Positions 40,505 to 48,706 of a stretch of 64,000 nucleotides of DNA are shown here, piece after piece (position 1 is the stretch's first letter; each line of letters opens with the position of its first letter). The translations under genes and the position numbers were made by a program. The stretch spans positions 43,677 to 107,676 of the forward strand of contig CAZTGS010000002.1 in assembly GCA_964613455.1 (NCBI GenBank), in the 5' to 3' direction. This DNA is from SCGC-AAA076-P13 sp964613455 (GTDB lineage: Bacteria > Pseudomonadota > Gammaproteobacteria > Magnimaribacterales > D2472). Under the pieces are notes generated by a model. The model saw nothing but the letters and a program-made list of their open reading frames with translations, was not told the DNA's origin and searched no databases.

Positions 40505-40653
40505 TTAAAAATAGAGATAAAAATTATACATAATTAAAAGATAACTATTTCTCTTTTCATGAGCAAGAATTAATACTTTTATTTGTACTTCTGAAGTAAC
40601 TGAAAAGTAAAAGAGCCCTTTTAGATGAGATCATTCAGCAAAATAGATCTCAT
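40505..40653. repeat. Tandem non-coding element, copy B
   Basis: Copy B matches copy A by eye at roughly three quarters of aligned positions, including TAGAGATAAAAATTATACATAAT, AATACTTTTATT, CTGAAGTAACTGAAAAGTAAAAG, GCCCTTTTAGAT and TTCAGCAAAATAG. Inside the stem the palindrome TACTTC-TGAAGTA is more complete than in copy A. Both copies lack any start codon with a usable frame. Confidence 0.7.
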
Positions 40654-40685
40654 AATTTATTACACCAAGGAATGGCTTGGCAATA

Positions 40686-40691
40686 TATAAT
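40686..40691 (+). promoter_or_regulatory. Candidate -10 box of tRNA-Ser(GGA)
   Basis: TATAAT lies 9 bases before the mature tRNA 5' end. Upstream is the inverted repeat CCAAG-GAATGG-CTTGG; a clear -35 was not found. Confidence 0.4.
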
Positions 40692-40699
40692 GATTTTCT

Positions 40700-40789
40700 G
40701 GAGAGGTGTCAGAGTGGTCTATCGTGCAACCTTGGAAAGGTTGTGTGGGTTCATCCCCACCGGGGGTTCGAATCCCCCTCTCTCCGCCA
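40700..40789 (+). tRNA. tRNA-Ser(GGA)
   Basis: A 90-base tRNA with a long variable arm. Acceptor GGAGAGG/TCTCTCC, anticodon stem CAACC/GGTTG with loop TTGGAAA (anticodon GGA), variable arm TGTGGGTTCATCCCCACC, T-arm GGGGG-TTCGAAT-CCCCC, discriminator G and encoded CCA. It reads UCC and UCU. A hairpin terminator follows directly. Confidence 0.96.
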
Positions 40790-40790
40790 T

Positions 40791-40823
40791 AAAAAAACCC
40801 CACTAAAAAATGGGGTATTTTTT
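40791..40823. terminator. Bidirectional hairpin terminator
   Basis: A-rich tract plus ACCCCA pairs with TGGGGT and a T-rich tract around the loop CTAAAAAA. It can serve the tRNA-Ser on the plus strand and the secreted-protein gene at 40837 on the minus strand. One A-A mismatch interrupts the A/T part of the stem. Confidence 0.75.
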
Positions 40824-40836
40824 CGAACCAATGGAT

Positions 40837-41274
40837 TTATTTAAATTTAACTCTATTAATTCTTTGATTATCAACCATTGTACGAATTTCTTCATACCCT
40901 TTTGATATCTTATCCATCTCTTCTTCGTTATCTCCGTATCTTTTTTGCATTTCAGCTTCAACTGCATCAGTTTTTTCTTTTGATGGCGTCATTGAGGCCA
41001 TATCCTTATATGTGATCGTAAGCCAAACGTTAGGGCTGCTGGCTCCATCTGAAGTCCAAACGCCATAATCTACAATTTGACCGAGATCTTTTTGAACTTC
41101 CATAGCCCTTACCCATGTTCTATTTAAATTGACTAGATAGTAATCAAGATAATTAGATTGAACATCAACAACAGTAAGCTGTACTTGTTCTTCAGTTGGC
41201 TCGTAGTCTTTCCAAATCTCAGCACTTACAAATACTGAAGATATCATAAGAGATAATACTAATAAATTTTTCAT
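40837..41274 (-). CDS. Uncharacterised secreted protein, 145 residues
   Basis: Not recognised. A clear signal peptide (MKNLLVLSLMISSVFVSA, cleavage before EIWKDY) is followed by a small acidic domain with aromatic strands (YLDYYLVNLNRTWVRAM, DYGVWTSD, NVWLTITYKDM) and a helical Glu/Lys-rich C-terminus. This could be a small ferredoxin-like alpha/beta periplasmic domain. A strong ribosome site AAGGAG precedes the ATG. Monocistronic with the hairpin terminator on its 3' side. Confidence 0.7.
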   Translation of the reverse strand: MKNLLVLSLMISSVFVSAEIWKDYEPTEEQVQLTVVDVQSNYLDYYLVNLNRTWVRAMEVQKDLGQIVDYGVWTSDGASSPNVWLTITYKDMASMTPSKEKTDAVEAEMQKRYGDNEEEMDKISKGYEEIRTMVDNQRINRVKFK

Positions 41275-41381
41275 AATTTTTCTCCTTAAATTTCTTTATA
41301 AAAGAATTAACTTACATCATTTCATATGTTTTAACTATCCATAATATGTATAAAAATTATATAAAGATGATTTGCTAGGTT

Positions 41382-42104
41382 TTATTGATTAAAAAATCTG
41401 AAGTTTTTAAATTGGATTCTCTTTTTGTTAGATCTTATTGGGTTTATATCGATTCCACCTCTTCTCATGAATCTTCCTGCAACTTCTAGGCTGTTAGATG
41501 AATACTTTGTAGATATAGTTTCAAAGATATCTTGGATGCATTGCTCATGAAACTCTCCTCTTTCTTTAAATGAAGCTAAATATTTTTTTAACCATTTAAC
41601 ATCCATTAAAGCATCAGTAAAAATATATATATTTGCATAATCAGGTTGAGAAGTGACTGGGCATACTGATCTAAAGCCTCTAAAACAAATTGGTTTATTC
41701 GCTTTAGTTCTTAATAATTTACATGAGTTTAATACAATACATTCTGGAGCTTCTTGGAAGTTATTCACAAACTTTATTTTAATCTTTGACTGTGTGAGTT
41801 TATCTAGGTCTTTCTTTATTCTTATCAGCACATCTGACTCATTACTAAATTTCTTTTTATAAAAAGAGTTTAGATAAATTTTTAGTGATTTTGACTCAAC
41901 GGTATAAGTAGAATTACTTGGTATTAAAATTTCAAGAACCTTTAAAGTTGGAGATGATGTCTTATCTAAATAAGAGAATTCATAAGCATTCCAATAATCA
42001 TGTCCGAAAGATTTTTTTGAAATGATTCTTGGAATTCGGTCTAAAGAACCTGAGTTTCCATTAGCATATTCTTTAAAACTCTTTCCAAGAAATTTTTGAC
42101 TCAT
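41382..42104 (-). CDS. queF: NADPH-dependent 7-cyano-7-deazaguanine reductase (QueF)
   Basis: Reduces preQ0 to preQ1 in queuosine biosynthesis for tRNA. Bimodular QueF (E. coli type). The NADPH segment YTVESKSLKIYLNS lies around residues 67-80, catalytic Cys148 and Asp155 in SVCPVTSQPDYA, and the FHEQCIQDIFE helix. It is 240 residues, shorter than the E. coli protein (282), with the difference in the N-terminal tunnelling-fold repeat. Its start overlaps the stop of the ABC-2 permease gene by 4 bases. Confidence 0.93.
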   Translation of the reverse strand: MSQKFLGKSFKEYANGNSGSLDRIPRIISKKSFGHDYWNAYEFSYLDKTSSPTLKVLEILIPSNSTYTVESKSLKIYLNSFYKKKFSNESDVLIRIKKDLDKLTQSKIKIKFVNNFQEAPECIVLNSCKLLRTKANKPICFRGFRSVCPVTSQPDYANIYIFTDALMDVKWLKKYLASFKERGEFHEQCIQDIFETISTKYSSNSLEVAGRFMRRGGIDINPIRSNKKRIQFKNFRFFNQ

Positions 42105-42877
42105 TGCCTAATGCCGGTCCCTTTTTTTAGTAGATATAAACTTGCAGCAGTTAACAGTCCAATGAAACCAAATATCATTCCAAGAGAAAATAAAATTGAA
42201 ACATCGCTGACTCCAAGCATTCCTTCTCTAAAGGTATTAACCACATATAACATTGGATTAGCCATAGATATAGATCTATAGACGTCTGGAAGAATATTTA
42301 TTGAGTAAAATACGCCTCCTAAGTAAATTAAAGGTGTTAATACAAAAGTTGGTATTATAGAAATATCATCAAAACTATCGGCAAATACAGCATTAATAAA
42401 TCCCATCAAAGAAAATAAAATGGCTGTTAAAAATAATACTAGTAGAGTTAAAGGTGGATTAACAATTGTAAATTCTGGATAGAATAATAAGCTAACACCA
42501 AAAACAATAAATCCAATAAGAACACCCCTGCATACCCCGCCTATTACAAAACCTAAAAGTATGACCCAATTGGGCATAGGAGATATGAGAAGCTCTTCGA
42601 TAGATTTTTGGAATTTTACTGAATAAAAAGATGAGACAACATTATTATAAGAGTTTGTAATCACCGACATCATAATCAAACCAGGAATCATAAACTGAAT
42701 ATAGTCAAAACCATCCATTGAGCCTATTCGTGGACCAATCAATGAACCAAAAATAACAAAATATAGTGACATAGTCACAGCAGGAGGAACTAGGGTTTGA
42801 ATCCAGATTCTTAGGAAGCGTCTTACTTCTTTGACAGCCAGGGTCCATAAAGCTACTGGTATATTGTAATTCTTCAT
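42101..42877 (-). CDS. ABC-2 type transporter permease
   Basis: Six-helix inner-membrane permease of the ABC-2 family (YadH-like): TLVPPAVTMSLYFVIFGSLIG near the N-terminus and the family-typical PTFVLTPLIYLGGVFYSINILPDVYRSISMANPMLYVVNTFREGMLG. Works with the ATPase encoded immediately upstream; stop and start codons share one base. Substrate unknown; YadGH-like exporters have been linked to cell-envelope traffic. Confidence 0.9.
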   Translation of the reverse strand: MKNYNIPVALWTLAVKEVRRFLRIWIQTLVPPAVTMSLYFVIFGSLIGPRIGSMDGFDYIQFMIPGLIMMSVITNSYNNVVSSFYSVKFQKSIEELLISPMPNWVILLGFVIGGVCRGVLIGFIVFGVSLLFYPEFTIVNPPLTLLVLFLTAILFSLMGFINAVFADSFDDISIIPTFVLTPLIYLGGVFYSINILPDVYRSISMANPMLYVVNTFREGMLGVSDVSILFSLGMIFGFIGLLTAASLYLLKKGTGIRQ

Positions 42878-43788
42878 TATTTTTTCACCATTTCAATAAA
42901 TAATTCCTCAAGTCTATTGGCTTCATTTCTCATAGATTTAACTTTTATTCCTAGATTAGATAATTCTGAAAATAATGCATTGATAGATCTTTCTTTGTTT
43001 ACAGCTGCTATTAAGGTAAGAGGATCTTCTAATTTTAAAGGAAAACCATCAATACTTGGTGCTTCGGTAAGCGGTTCTTCCAAATCAAAAACAAAACCTT
43101 GAACATTTAATGATCCAAGTAAATCTTTCATTCCAGTGTTAGCTACTATGACACCTCCATCAATAATTCCTATATTTCTACATAACTGTTCTGCCTCTTC
43201 TAAATAATGAGTGGTTAAGATGATAGTAGTTCCGTTTTGATTGATTTCTTTAAGGAAAGACCACATTTCTCTTCTAAGCTCTATATCTACTCCTGCAGTA
43301 GGTTCGTCAAGAATGAGAAGTTTTGGTTCATGAACTAGAGCTTTTGCAATCATTAACCTTCTTTTATATCCACCAGATAGAGTTCTAGCTTGGTCATCTT
43401 TCTTATCCCAAAGACCTAATCTTTTTAGGATAACTTCAACTTTAGGCTCTGCTTCTGATTTAGGAATGCCATAAAATCCTGCCTGCGTAACAACAATATC
43501 TATAACTTTTTCAAATTGTGAGAAATTAATTTCTTGAGAAACAACACCGAGCATCATCTTCGCTTGAGCAACATCTCCATCAGTGTCGTTACCAAAAATA
43601 CTTACTTTGCCTGATGTTTTTGTAACTAACGATCCTATAATTCCTATAGTAGATGATTTTCCTGCCCCATTTGGGCCAAGTAAGGCATAAAAATCGCCCT
43701 CTTCAACAGAAAAAGATATACCTTTTAAGGCTTCAGTGCCACCTGGATAGGTTTTTTTAAGATCAGTGACCTCTAGTGCATATGTCAT
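42877..43788 (-). CDS. ABC transporter ATP-binding protein (YadG-like)
   Basis: ATPase of the exporter formed with the following permease. Walker A GPNGAGKS (38-45), Q-loop region GVVSQE, signature TLSGGYKRR, Walker B LLILDEPTAGVD and the switch His in TTHYLEEAEQL are all present. The C-terminal extension of about 90 residues (FDLEEPLTEAPSIDGFPLKLEDP) is typical of the CcmA/YadG type. 303 residues. Confidence 0.92.
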   Translation of the reverse strand: MTYALEVTDLKKTYPGGTEALKGISFSVEEGDFYALLGPNGAGKSSTIGIIGSLVTKTSGKVSIFGNDTDGDVAQAKMMLGVVSQEINFSQFEKVIDIVVTQAGFYGIPKSEAEPKVEVILKRLGLWDKKDDQARTLSGGYKRRLMIAKALVHEPKLLILDEPTAGVDIELRREMWSFLKEINQNGTTIILTTHYLEEAEQLCRNIGIIDGGVIVANTGMKDLLGSLNVQGFVFDLEEPLTEAPSIDGFPLKLEDPLTLIAAVNKERSINALFSELSNLGIKVKSMRNEANRLEELFIEMVKK

Positions 43789-43872
43789 ATTTTTTAATCA
43801 GTTATTTCTTTTTGATAATTACAAATAAGAATTTTTTAAGATTATAACAAGCAAGTCTAAAGAATGTTGAAC

Positions 43873-45048
43873 CTATTTTGATAGATTGGACATTCCGTCC
43901 TCTAAGCCTTTAAGGGTTAGTGGATACATTCTATCTTCGAATAAATCTTTTAAAATACATATTGATGAAGTGTAATCCCAATGATCATCTGGAACAGGAT
44001 TGAGCCATGCCATATTATCAAAATGTGCAGCTAATCTTTTAATCCAGACATGACCAGGTTCTTCATTCCAGTGTTCGATGCTGCCGCCAGCATTAGTTAT
44101 TTCGTATGGAGCCATAGTTGCGTCTCCAACAACAATTACTTTGTATTCGGATGAGTATTTATTAATGAGATCTTGAACTAAAAATCTTTCCTGAGTTCTT
44201 CTGTTATTATCCTTCCAGATAGATTCGTAAATACAATTATGAAAATAAAAATATTCTAGATGCTTGAATTCAGTTTTTATTGCTGAAAAAAGCTCTTCGC
44301 ATAATTTTATATATGGGTCCATTGATCCGCCAACATCAAATAAAACGATTACTTTTACCGTATTAGATCGTTCTGGAACCATATGAATATCTAGAAATCC
44401 AGCATTTTTAGCAGTAGATTTAATAGTATTATCCATATCTAACTCAAGGTCATTGCCCTGCCTTGCAAACTTTCTTAATCTTCGCAAAGCCATTTTAATA
44501 TCTCTAATACCTATTATTACTGAGTCATCGAGATTGCTAAATTGTCTTTGCTCCCAAACTTTAACTGCTTTATTTTGACCGCCTGGACCACCGATTCTGA
44601 TGCCTTCAGGATTTTGCCCGCCATGACCGAAAGGAGACGTTCCGTTGGTGCCAACCCACTTATTCCCACCCTCATGTCTCTTTTGTTGCTCTTCTAATCT
44701 TTTCTTAAATTCATCTAATAGCTTTTCTAAACCGCCTAAAGACTTAATTTTCTTTAATTCTTCAGGGTCTAGTTCTTTTTCAAAAGCTTTGCGTAACCAG
44801 TCTTCTGGTATTAATGCTTGAAAGATATCTTCAAGTTTTTCGATACCTTTAAAATAAATATCAAAAGCTTTGTCAAACTTATCGTAATGCTTCTCATCTT
44901 TTACAAGAATAGTTCTTGATAGATAATAAAAATCATCAATATTCGCATAGACCATTTGCTTCTCAAGAGCACCGAGAAGATCAAGAAGTTCTCTTAGAGT
45001 ACAAGGCACTCCAGCTGATCTAATTGTTTGGAATAAGTTTATTAGCAT
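43873..45048 (-). CDS. VWA-domain protein of the CoxE-like family
   Basis: Cytosolic partner of MoxR-type ATPases. The N-terminal half is helical with a charged linker (KRLEEQQKRHEGGNKWVGTNGTSPFGHGG). A von Willebrand factor A domain follows with a MIDAS motif DVGGSMD and a later Asp/Ser region (VVVGDATMAPYE). The N-terminus (GVPCTLRELLDLLGALEKQMV) matches CoxE-like VWA proteins. Start abuts the MoxR stop, so both are translated from one mRNA. Client enzyme not identifiable. Confidence 0.87.
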   Translation of the reverse strand: MLINLFQTIRSAGVPCTLRELLDLLGALEKQMVYANIDDFYYLSRTILVKDEKHYDKFDKAFDIYFKGIEKLEDIFQALIPEDWLRKAFEKELDPEELKKIKSLGGLEKLLDEFKKRLEEQQKRHEGGNKWVGTNGTSPFGHGGQNPEGIRIGGPGGQNKAVKVWEQRQFSNLDDSVIIGIRDIKMALRRLRKFARQGNDLELDMDNTIKSTAKNAGFLDIHMVPERSNTVKVIVLFDVGGSMDPYIKLCEELFSAIKTEFKHLEYFYFHNCIYESIWKDNNRRTQERFLVQDLINKYSSEYKVIVVGDATMAPYEITNAGGSIEHWNEEPGHVWIKRLAAHFDNMAWLNPVPDDHWDYTSSICILKDLFEDRMYPLTLKGLEDGMSNLSK

Positions 45049-45900
45049 TTATTTGCTATTCGATTCTCTTCTTGACATAAATGCCAATCTTTCAAGAAGC
45101 TGAACATCTTGTTCATTTTTTAGTAAAGCTCCATATAAAGGAGGTATTGCTTTTGAAGAATCAGCATTCTTTAGAATTTCATCAGGCATATCATCAGAAA
45201 GAAGTAACTTCAACCAATCTATAAGTTCTGATGTTGAAGGCTTCTTTTTTAATCCAGGTATTTTTCTTAAATCAAAGAATATTTCTAAAGCTTCGTTTAC
45301 TAATTTCTTTTTTATCTTAGGATAATGAACAGCAACAATTCTATTCATAGTTTCTCTATCCGGGAATTGGATATAATGGAAAAAGCATCTTCTGAGGAAT
45401 GCATCAGGCAGCTCTTTCTCATTGTTTGAAGTCATAATGATAAGAGGTCTATGTTTTGCCTTGATAGTTTCTCCAGTTTCATAGCAAAAGAATTCCATTC
45501 TATCTATCTCTTGGAGCAAGTCATTTGGAAATTCAATATCAGCCTTATCAATTTCATCGATCAATAAAACAACTTGTTTATCTGATGTGAAGGCTTCCCA
45601 TAACTTACCTTTCTTAATGTAATTAGCTATATCTTTAACTCTTTCATCACCAAGCTGTGAATCTCTTAATCTAGTTACAGCATCGTATTCATATAATCCC
45701 TGAGATGCCTTAGTGGTTGATTTTATATGCCATTCTATTAATTCCATATCTAATGACTTGGCAACTTCTATGGCAAGAAGAGTTTTTCCTGTTCCAGGTT
45801 CACCTTTTATTAATAGAGGTCTCTCTAAGGCCATCGCCGCGTTAACTGCTAAACTGAGATCTTCAGTAGAGATATAATTTTTTGTTCCTTTAAACTGCAT
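45049..45900 (-). CDS. MoxR-family AAA+ ATPase
   Basis: AAA+ chaperone-like ATPase. Walker A GEPGTGKT (33-40), Walker B VVLLIDEIDKADIEF, sensor 1 MTSNNEKELPDAFLRRCFFHYI and a C-terminal lid domain. MoxR/VWA pairs help activate or insert cofactors into metalloenzymes; here the VWA partner is encoded directly downstream with no gap. 283 residues is typical for this CoxD-like branch. Confidence 0.92.
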   Translation of the reverse strand: MQFKGTKNYISTEDLSLAVNAAMALERPLLIKGEPGTGKTLLAIEVAKSLDMELIEWHIKSTTKASQGLYEYDAVTRLRDSQLGDERVKDIANYIKKGKLWEAFTSDKQVVLLIDEIDKADIEFPNDLLQEIDRMEFFCYETGETIKAKHRPLIIMTSNNEKELPDAFLRRCFFHYIQFPDRETMNRIVAVHYPKIKKKLVNEALEIFFDLRKIPGLKKKPSTSELIDWLKLLLSDDMPDEILKNADSSKAIPPLYGALLKNEQDVQLLERLAFMSRRESNSK

Positions 45901-45923
45901 TAGAGTTCCTTATATATATTTAA

Positions 45924-46763
45924 TTAAGATAATTTTTCTTCTGATTTTAGTATTCTAGTTAGTTGTCGACTCGAAGCAACTAAATTATTATTTAAATCCC
46001 AAATATTACAATCTTGCTCAAAGTAGCCTTTGTTAATATCAGTAGCTTTGAAATCTGCATATAAGATATTTGTAGTTGGCATTTGTCTAATATGAGTTGT
46101 TAGTGTGATGGTTGGAATCCACCCAAGAGCGCCATATTTATTAGAGACAACAGGAGGCAATATATCTGAGTAAAAAGATAAACAAAACTGATCTGGTAAT
46201 CCTCCTTCCATTTCTAAATATGCAGAACATCTCGCTTCTGCATCTTTATTATCAGTATCTCTATCCCACCATGCATGGTCAGGATGAACTTTACATTTTA
46301 GTTGTTGAATGAATGAGGGAGTAAATCCTTTAGAAATTTTGTCATAGTTAAGCTTTACATAGCTCTCTTCAGAAAAATCATTAAAAATTTCAGGAAGGCT
46401 CGAGGGAAGACCATCAAAACCTTTCATATGTTCAAAATCAGAACAAGTCCCTGTGAAGACTGCACAAACCTTATTATCTTGAGTAAGCTTAACAATGCCA
46501 GATGAGCTGCCTCTACTTATTTTAAGAATATCTATATTAATCTGAATTGTTTTAGCATCAATTCTCTCTAGGTACTGAACTGATGAACTAATGGCTGTTG
46601 AATGAGGTAAGCATGTTACTAATGCTTTATGCATTATGGCCATTAAATAACCTCCATGGGGGGTATTGCCAACAAAGTAGTTAGAATCTGGTTCAAGTAA
46701 AAAATTATTACTATCCACTTTTTCTAAAATCAAAGCTTTTTGAAACTGTTTAAATTGATTCAT
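45924..46763 (-). CDS. TesB-like double-hotdog acyl-CoA thioesterase
   Basis: Probable acyl-CoA thioesterase of the thioesterase-II (TesB-like, 4HBT_3) type: NYFVGNTPHGGYLMAIMHKAL in the first hotdog fold and SNKYGALGWIPTITLTTHIRQMP in the second. 279 residues covers two fused hotdog domains. It is divergent from tatD and adjacent to the MoxR gene. Specific acyl substrate unknown. Loss of a canonical Asp catalytic residue cannot be judged without alignment. Confidence 0.83.
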   Translation of the reverse strand: MNQFKQFQKALILEKVDSNNFLLEPDSNYFVGNTPHGGYLMAIMHKALVTCLPHSTAISSSVQYLERIDAKTIQINIDILKISRGSSSGIVKLTQDNKVCAVFTGTCSDFEHMKGFDGLPSSLPEIFNDFSEESYVKLNYDKISKGFTPSFIQQLKCKVHPDHAWWDRDTDNKDAEARCSAYLEMEGGLPDQFCLSFYSDILPPVVSNKYGALGWIPTITLTTHIRQMPTTNILYADFKATDINKGYFEQDCNIWDLNNNLVASSRQLTRILKSEEKLS

Positions 46764-46816
46764 GATTGATTAATTTTAGTTCATAATTCGTAATATTAGA
46801 AATATAGATATTTAAT

Positions 46817-47605
46817 ATGAGTTGTTTATTTGATATAGCATGTAATTTTTCAAGCGAGCGTTTCGATGACGATCTTTTGGAAGTAATTGAAAGAGCTAAA
46901 TTAAATAACGTTTCTAAATTCTTAATAATTTCTGCATCATTAAGTGATTTTCCTAAACTTCATCAAATATATACCAACTACATTGAAGATTCATTTTTTA
47001 CAATAGGAACTCACCCACATCATGCGAATGAGATTAATAAAGAAGAAATTCAAACAATGAGAGAGATGATAAAACTTCACAACCCCTCTTGTATTGGAGA
47101 GACTGGTCTTGATTTCTTTAGAAATCTTTCAACTTATGATGAGCAGATCTATGCTTTTGAAGAACAAATTAAGCTATCAATCGAATTTGATAAGCCACTT
47201 TATTTGCATCAAAGAGATGCTCATAAGGATTTTATAAGCTTAGTTAGGAAATATAAGAATGATATACCTAAGGCAGTTGTGCATTGTTTTACTGGAACTC
47301 ATAAAGAATTAGAAGATTATCTGGAGTTAGGTTTTTATATAGGGCTTACTGGATGGATTTGTGATGAAAGGAGAAATATTGAACTGAGAGAATCCATTAA
47401 AAGCATTCCTTTGGATAAAATAATGGTTGAAACAGATTCACCATTTTTAATTCCAAGAAATTTAGAAAAAAAGCCAAAGAATAATAGAAACGAGCCATCC
47501 TTCCTTCCCCATATAGTTAATGAAATAGCTACTTTAGTAGGCTTGGAGAACAACGAATTAACTGATATTACTTATAAAAATACAATAGAGTTTTTAAATA
47601 AATAA
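46817..47605 (+). CDS. tatD: TatD-family metal-dependent DNase
   Basis: Cytosolic TIM-barrel DNase/exonuclease linked to oxidative DNA damage repair and DNA degradation. The N-terminus FDIACNFSSERF parallels E. coli TatD proper (FDIGVNLTSSQF), which lacks the HxH of the YcfH/YjjV paralogues. Metal ligands are likely in IGTHPHHA, IGETGLDFFRN, YLHQRDAHKDF, VVHCFTGTHKE, and METDSPFLIPR-type (VETDSPFL). The 3' end overlaps the convergent CoA-transferase gene by 12 bases. Confidence 0.92.
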   Translation: MSCLFDIACNFSSERFDDDLLEVIERAKLNNVSKFLIISASLSDFPKLHQIYTNYIEDSFFTIGTHPHHANEINKEEIQTMREMIKLHNPSCIGETGLDFFRNLSTYDEQIYAFEEQIKLSIEFDKPLYLHQRDAHKDFISLVRKYKNDIPKAVVHCFTGTHKELEDYLELGFYIGLTGWICDERRNIELRESIKSIPLDKIMVETDSPFLIPRNLEKKPKNNRNEPSFLPHIVNEIATLVGLENNELTDITYKNTIEFLNK

Positions 47606-48697
47606 ATCTTTATTGAGATCAAATTCATTACAAACATTTAGATTGTCCGCGCCAACTTCTTTTGAATTATGTTTTATTGAAAGAGAATCTTTTGAGAATC
47701 TAGGAGACGGTGCAGGCTGATTAAAACCATCAACTTTTTCGAAAGCTTTTCTAGAAACGTTGTGTTCATATGTTTGAGCCTCCTCCATATCCAACACAGG
47801 GGTAACGCAAGCATCAGAATCCTTAAAAGCAAATTCCCATTCATCTCTTGTTTTAAGTTTTACTTTTTCACTAATAATATTTTTTAATTCTGGCCAAATT
47901 GATTTATCCATTTGATTGTCAAATTTAGAATCATTAATTTCTAGTTTTTTAAGAAGTATTGAGTAAAATTGGGGCTCTATTGAGCCAATTGCTATAAATT
48001 TTTTATCTGAACATTCGTAAGTATCATAGAAATGAGCAGCACCATCGAGCAGATTAGATTCTCTATGATCTTGCCAGTGTCCCATTTCTTTTAACGAATA
48101 AAAGAAGCTCATTAAAGAAAGGCTTCCATCAACCATTGCTGAATCAACAATTTGACCTTTGCCTGTTTTCATTGAATTTATTACTGCAGATAATATACCT
48201 ACTGCAAGATGCATGCCCCCACCGCCATAATCACCAACAAGATTTAATGGTGCTTGAGGGTTTGAATCTTTTCTACCGAGAGAATTTAATGCTCCAGAAA
48301 GACTAATGTAATTAATATCATGACCAGCTTGAGAAGCCATGGGTCCGTCTTGACCCCAGCCAGTCATTCTTCCATATACCAGCGATTCATTGAGTTTTAA
48401 GCATTCTTCAGGACCTAGACCAAGTTTTTCCATTACTCCAGGCCTAAAACCCTCAAAAACAACATCCATTTCTTTAATTAATTTAAGAATTTCTTCAACA
48501 ACTTCAGGGTTTTTTAGATTTGCTGTAATAGACTTCTTTGATCTGTTATGAATATCGAATTTATTTTCAAGGCCCTTCTGATTATCCCTACTTACTCGAA
48601 TAACGTCTGCTCCAAGGTCAGCTAACAGCATTCCACAGTATGGACCTGGCCCAATACCTGAAAATTCAAGAACTTTAATACCTTTTAATGGACCCAT
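47594..48697 (-). CDS. CaiB/BaiF CoA-transferase, Amacr-like
   Basis: Class III CoA-transferase fold, closest in pattern to alpha-methylacyl-CoA racemase: MGPLKGIKVLEFSGIGPGPYCGMLLADLGADVI at the N-terminus, NLKNPE, GFRPGVMEKLGLGPEE and GRMTGWGQDGPMASQAGHDINYISLSGAL. The last segment contains the active-site Asp region. 367 residues is the usual length. Likely racemises 2-methyl-branched acyl-CoAs in fatty-acid or isoprenoid breakdown. Nine bases downstream of the RND exporter gene. Confidence 0.87.
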   Translation of the reverse strand: MGPLKGIKVLEFSGIGPGPYCGMLLADLGADVIRVSRDNQKGLENKFDIHNRSKKSITANLKNPEVVEEILKLIKEMDVVFEGFRPGVMEKLGLGPEECLKLNESLVYGRMTGWGQDGPMASQAGHDINYISLSGALNSLGRKDSNPQAPLNLVGDYGGGGMHLAVGILSAVINSMKTGKGQIVDSAMVDGSLSLMSFFYSLKEMGHWQDHRESNLLDGAAHFYDTYECSDKKFIAIGSIEPQFYSILLKKLEINDSKFDNQMDKSIWPELKNIISEKVKLKTRDEWEFAFKDSDACVTPVLDMEEAQTYEHNVSRKAFEKVDGFNQPAPSPRFSKDSLSIKHNSKEVGADNLNVCNEFDLNKDLFI

Positions 48698-48706
48698 AAT
48701 CTAATA

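Larger units (their letters stand above)
40301..40685. other. 385-base non-coding stretch with a tandem duplication
   Basis: No credible ORF lies between the winged-helix gene and the tRNA-Ser promoter. The stretch is occupied by two related copies of a ~145-base element (40342-40483 and 40505-40653), described separately, and an inverted repeat CCAAG...CTTGG (40665-40680) just before the tRNA-Ser -10 box. Confidence 0.7.

Noticed and set aside
40342..40653. CRISPR array
   Set aside because: Only two long, imperfect copies (~145 bases each) exist, with no short identical repeats or unique spacers of equal size and no cas genes in the window.
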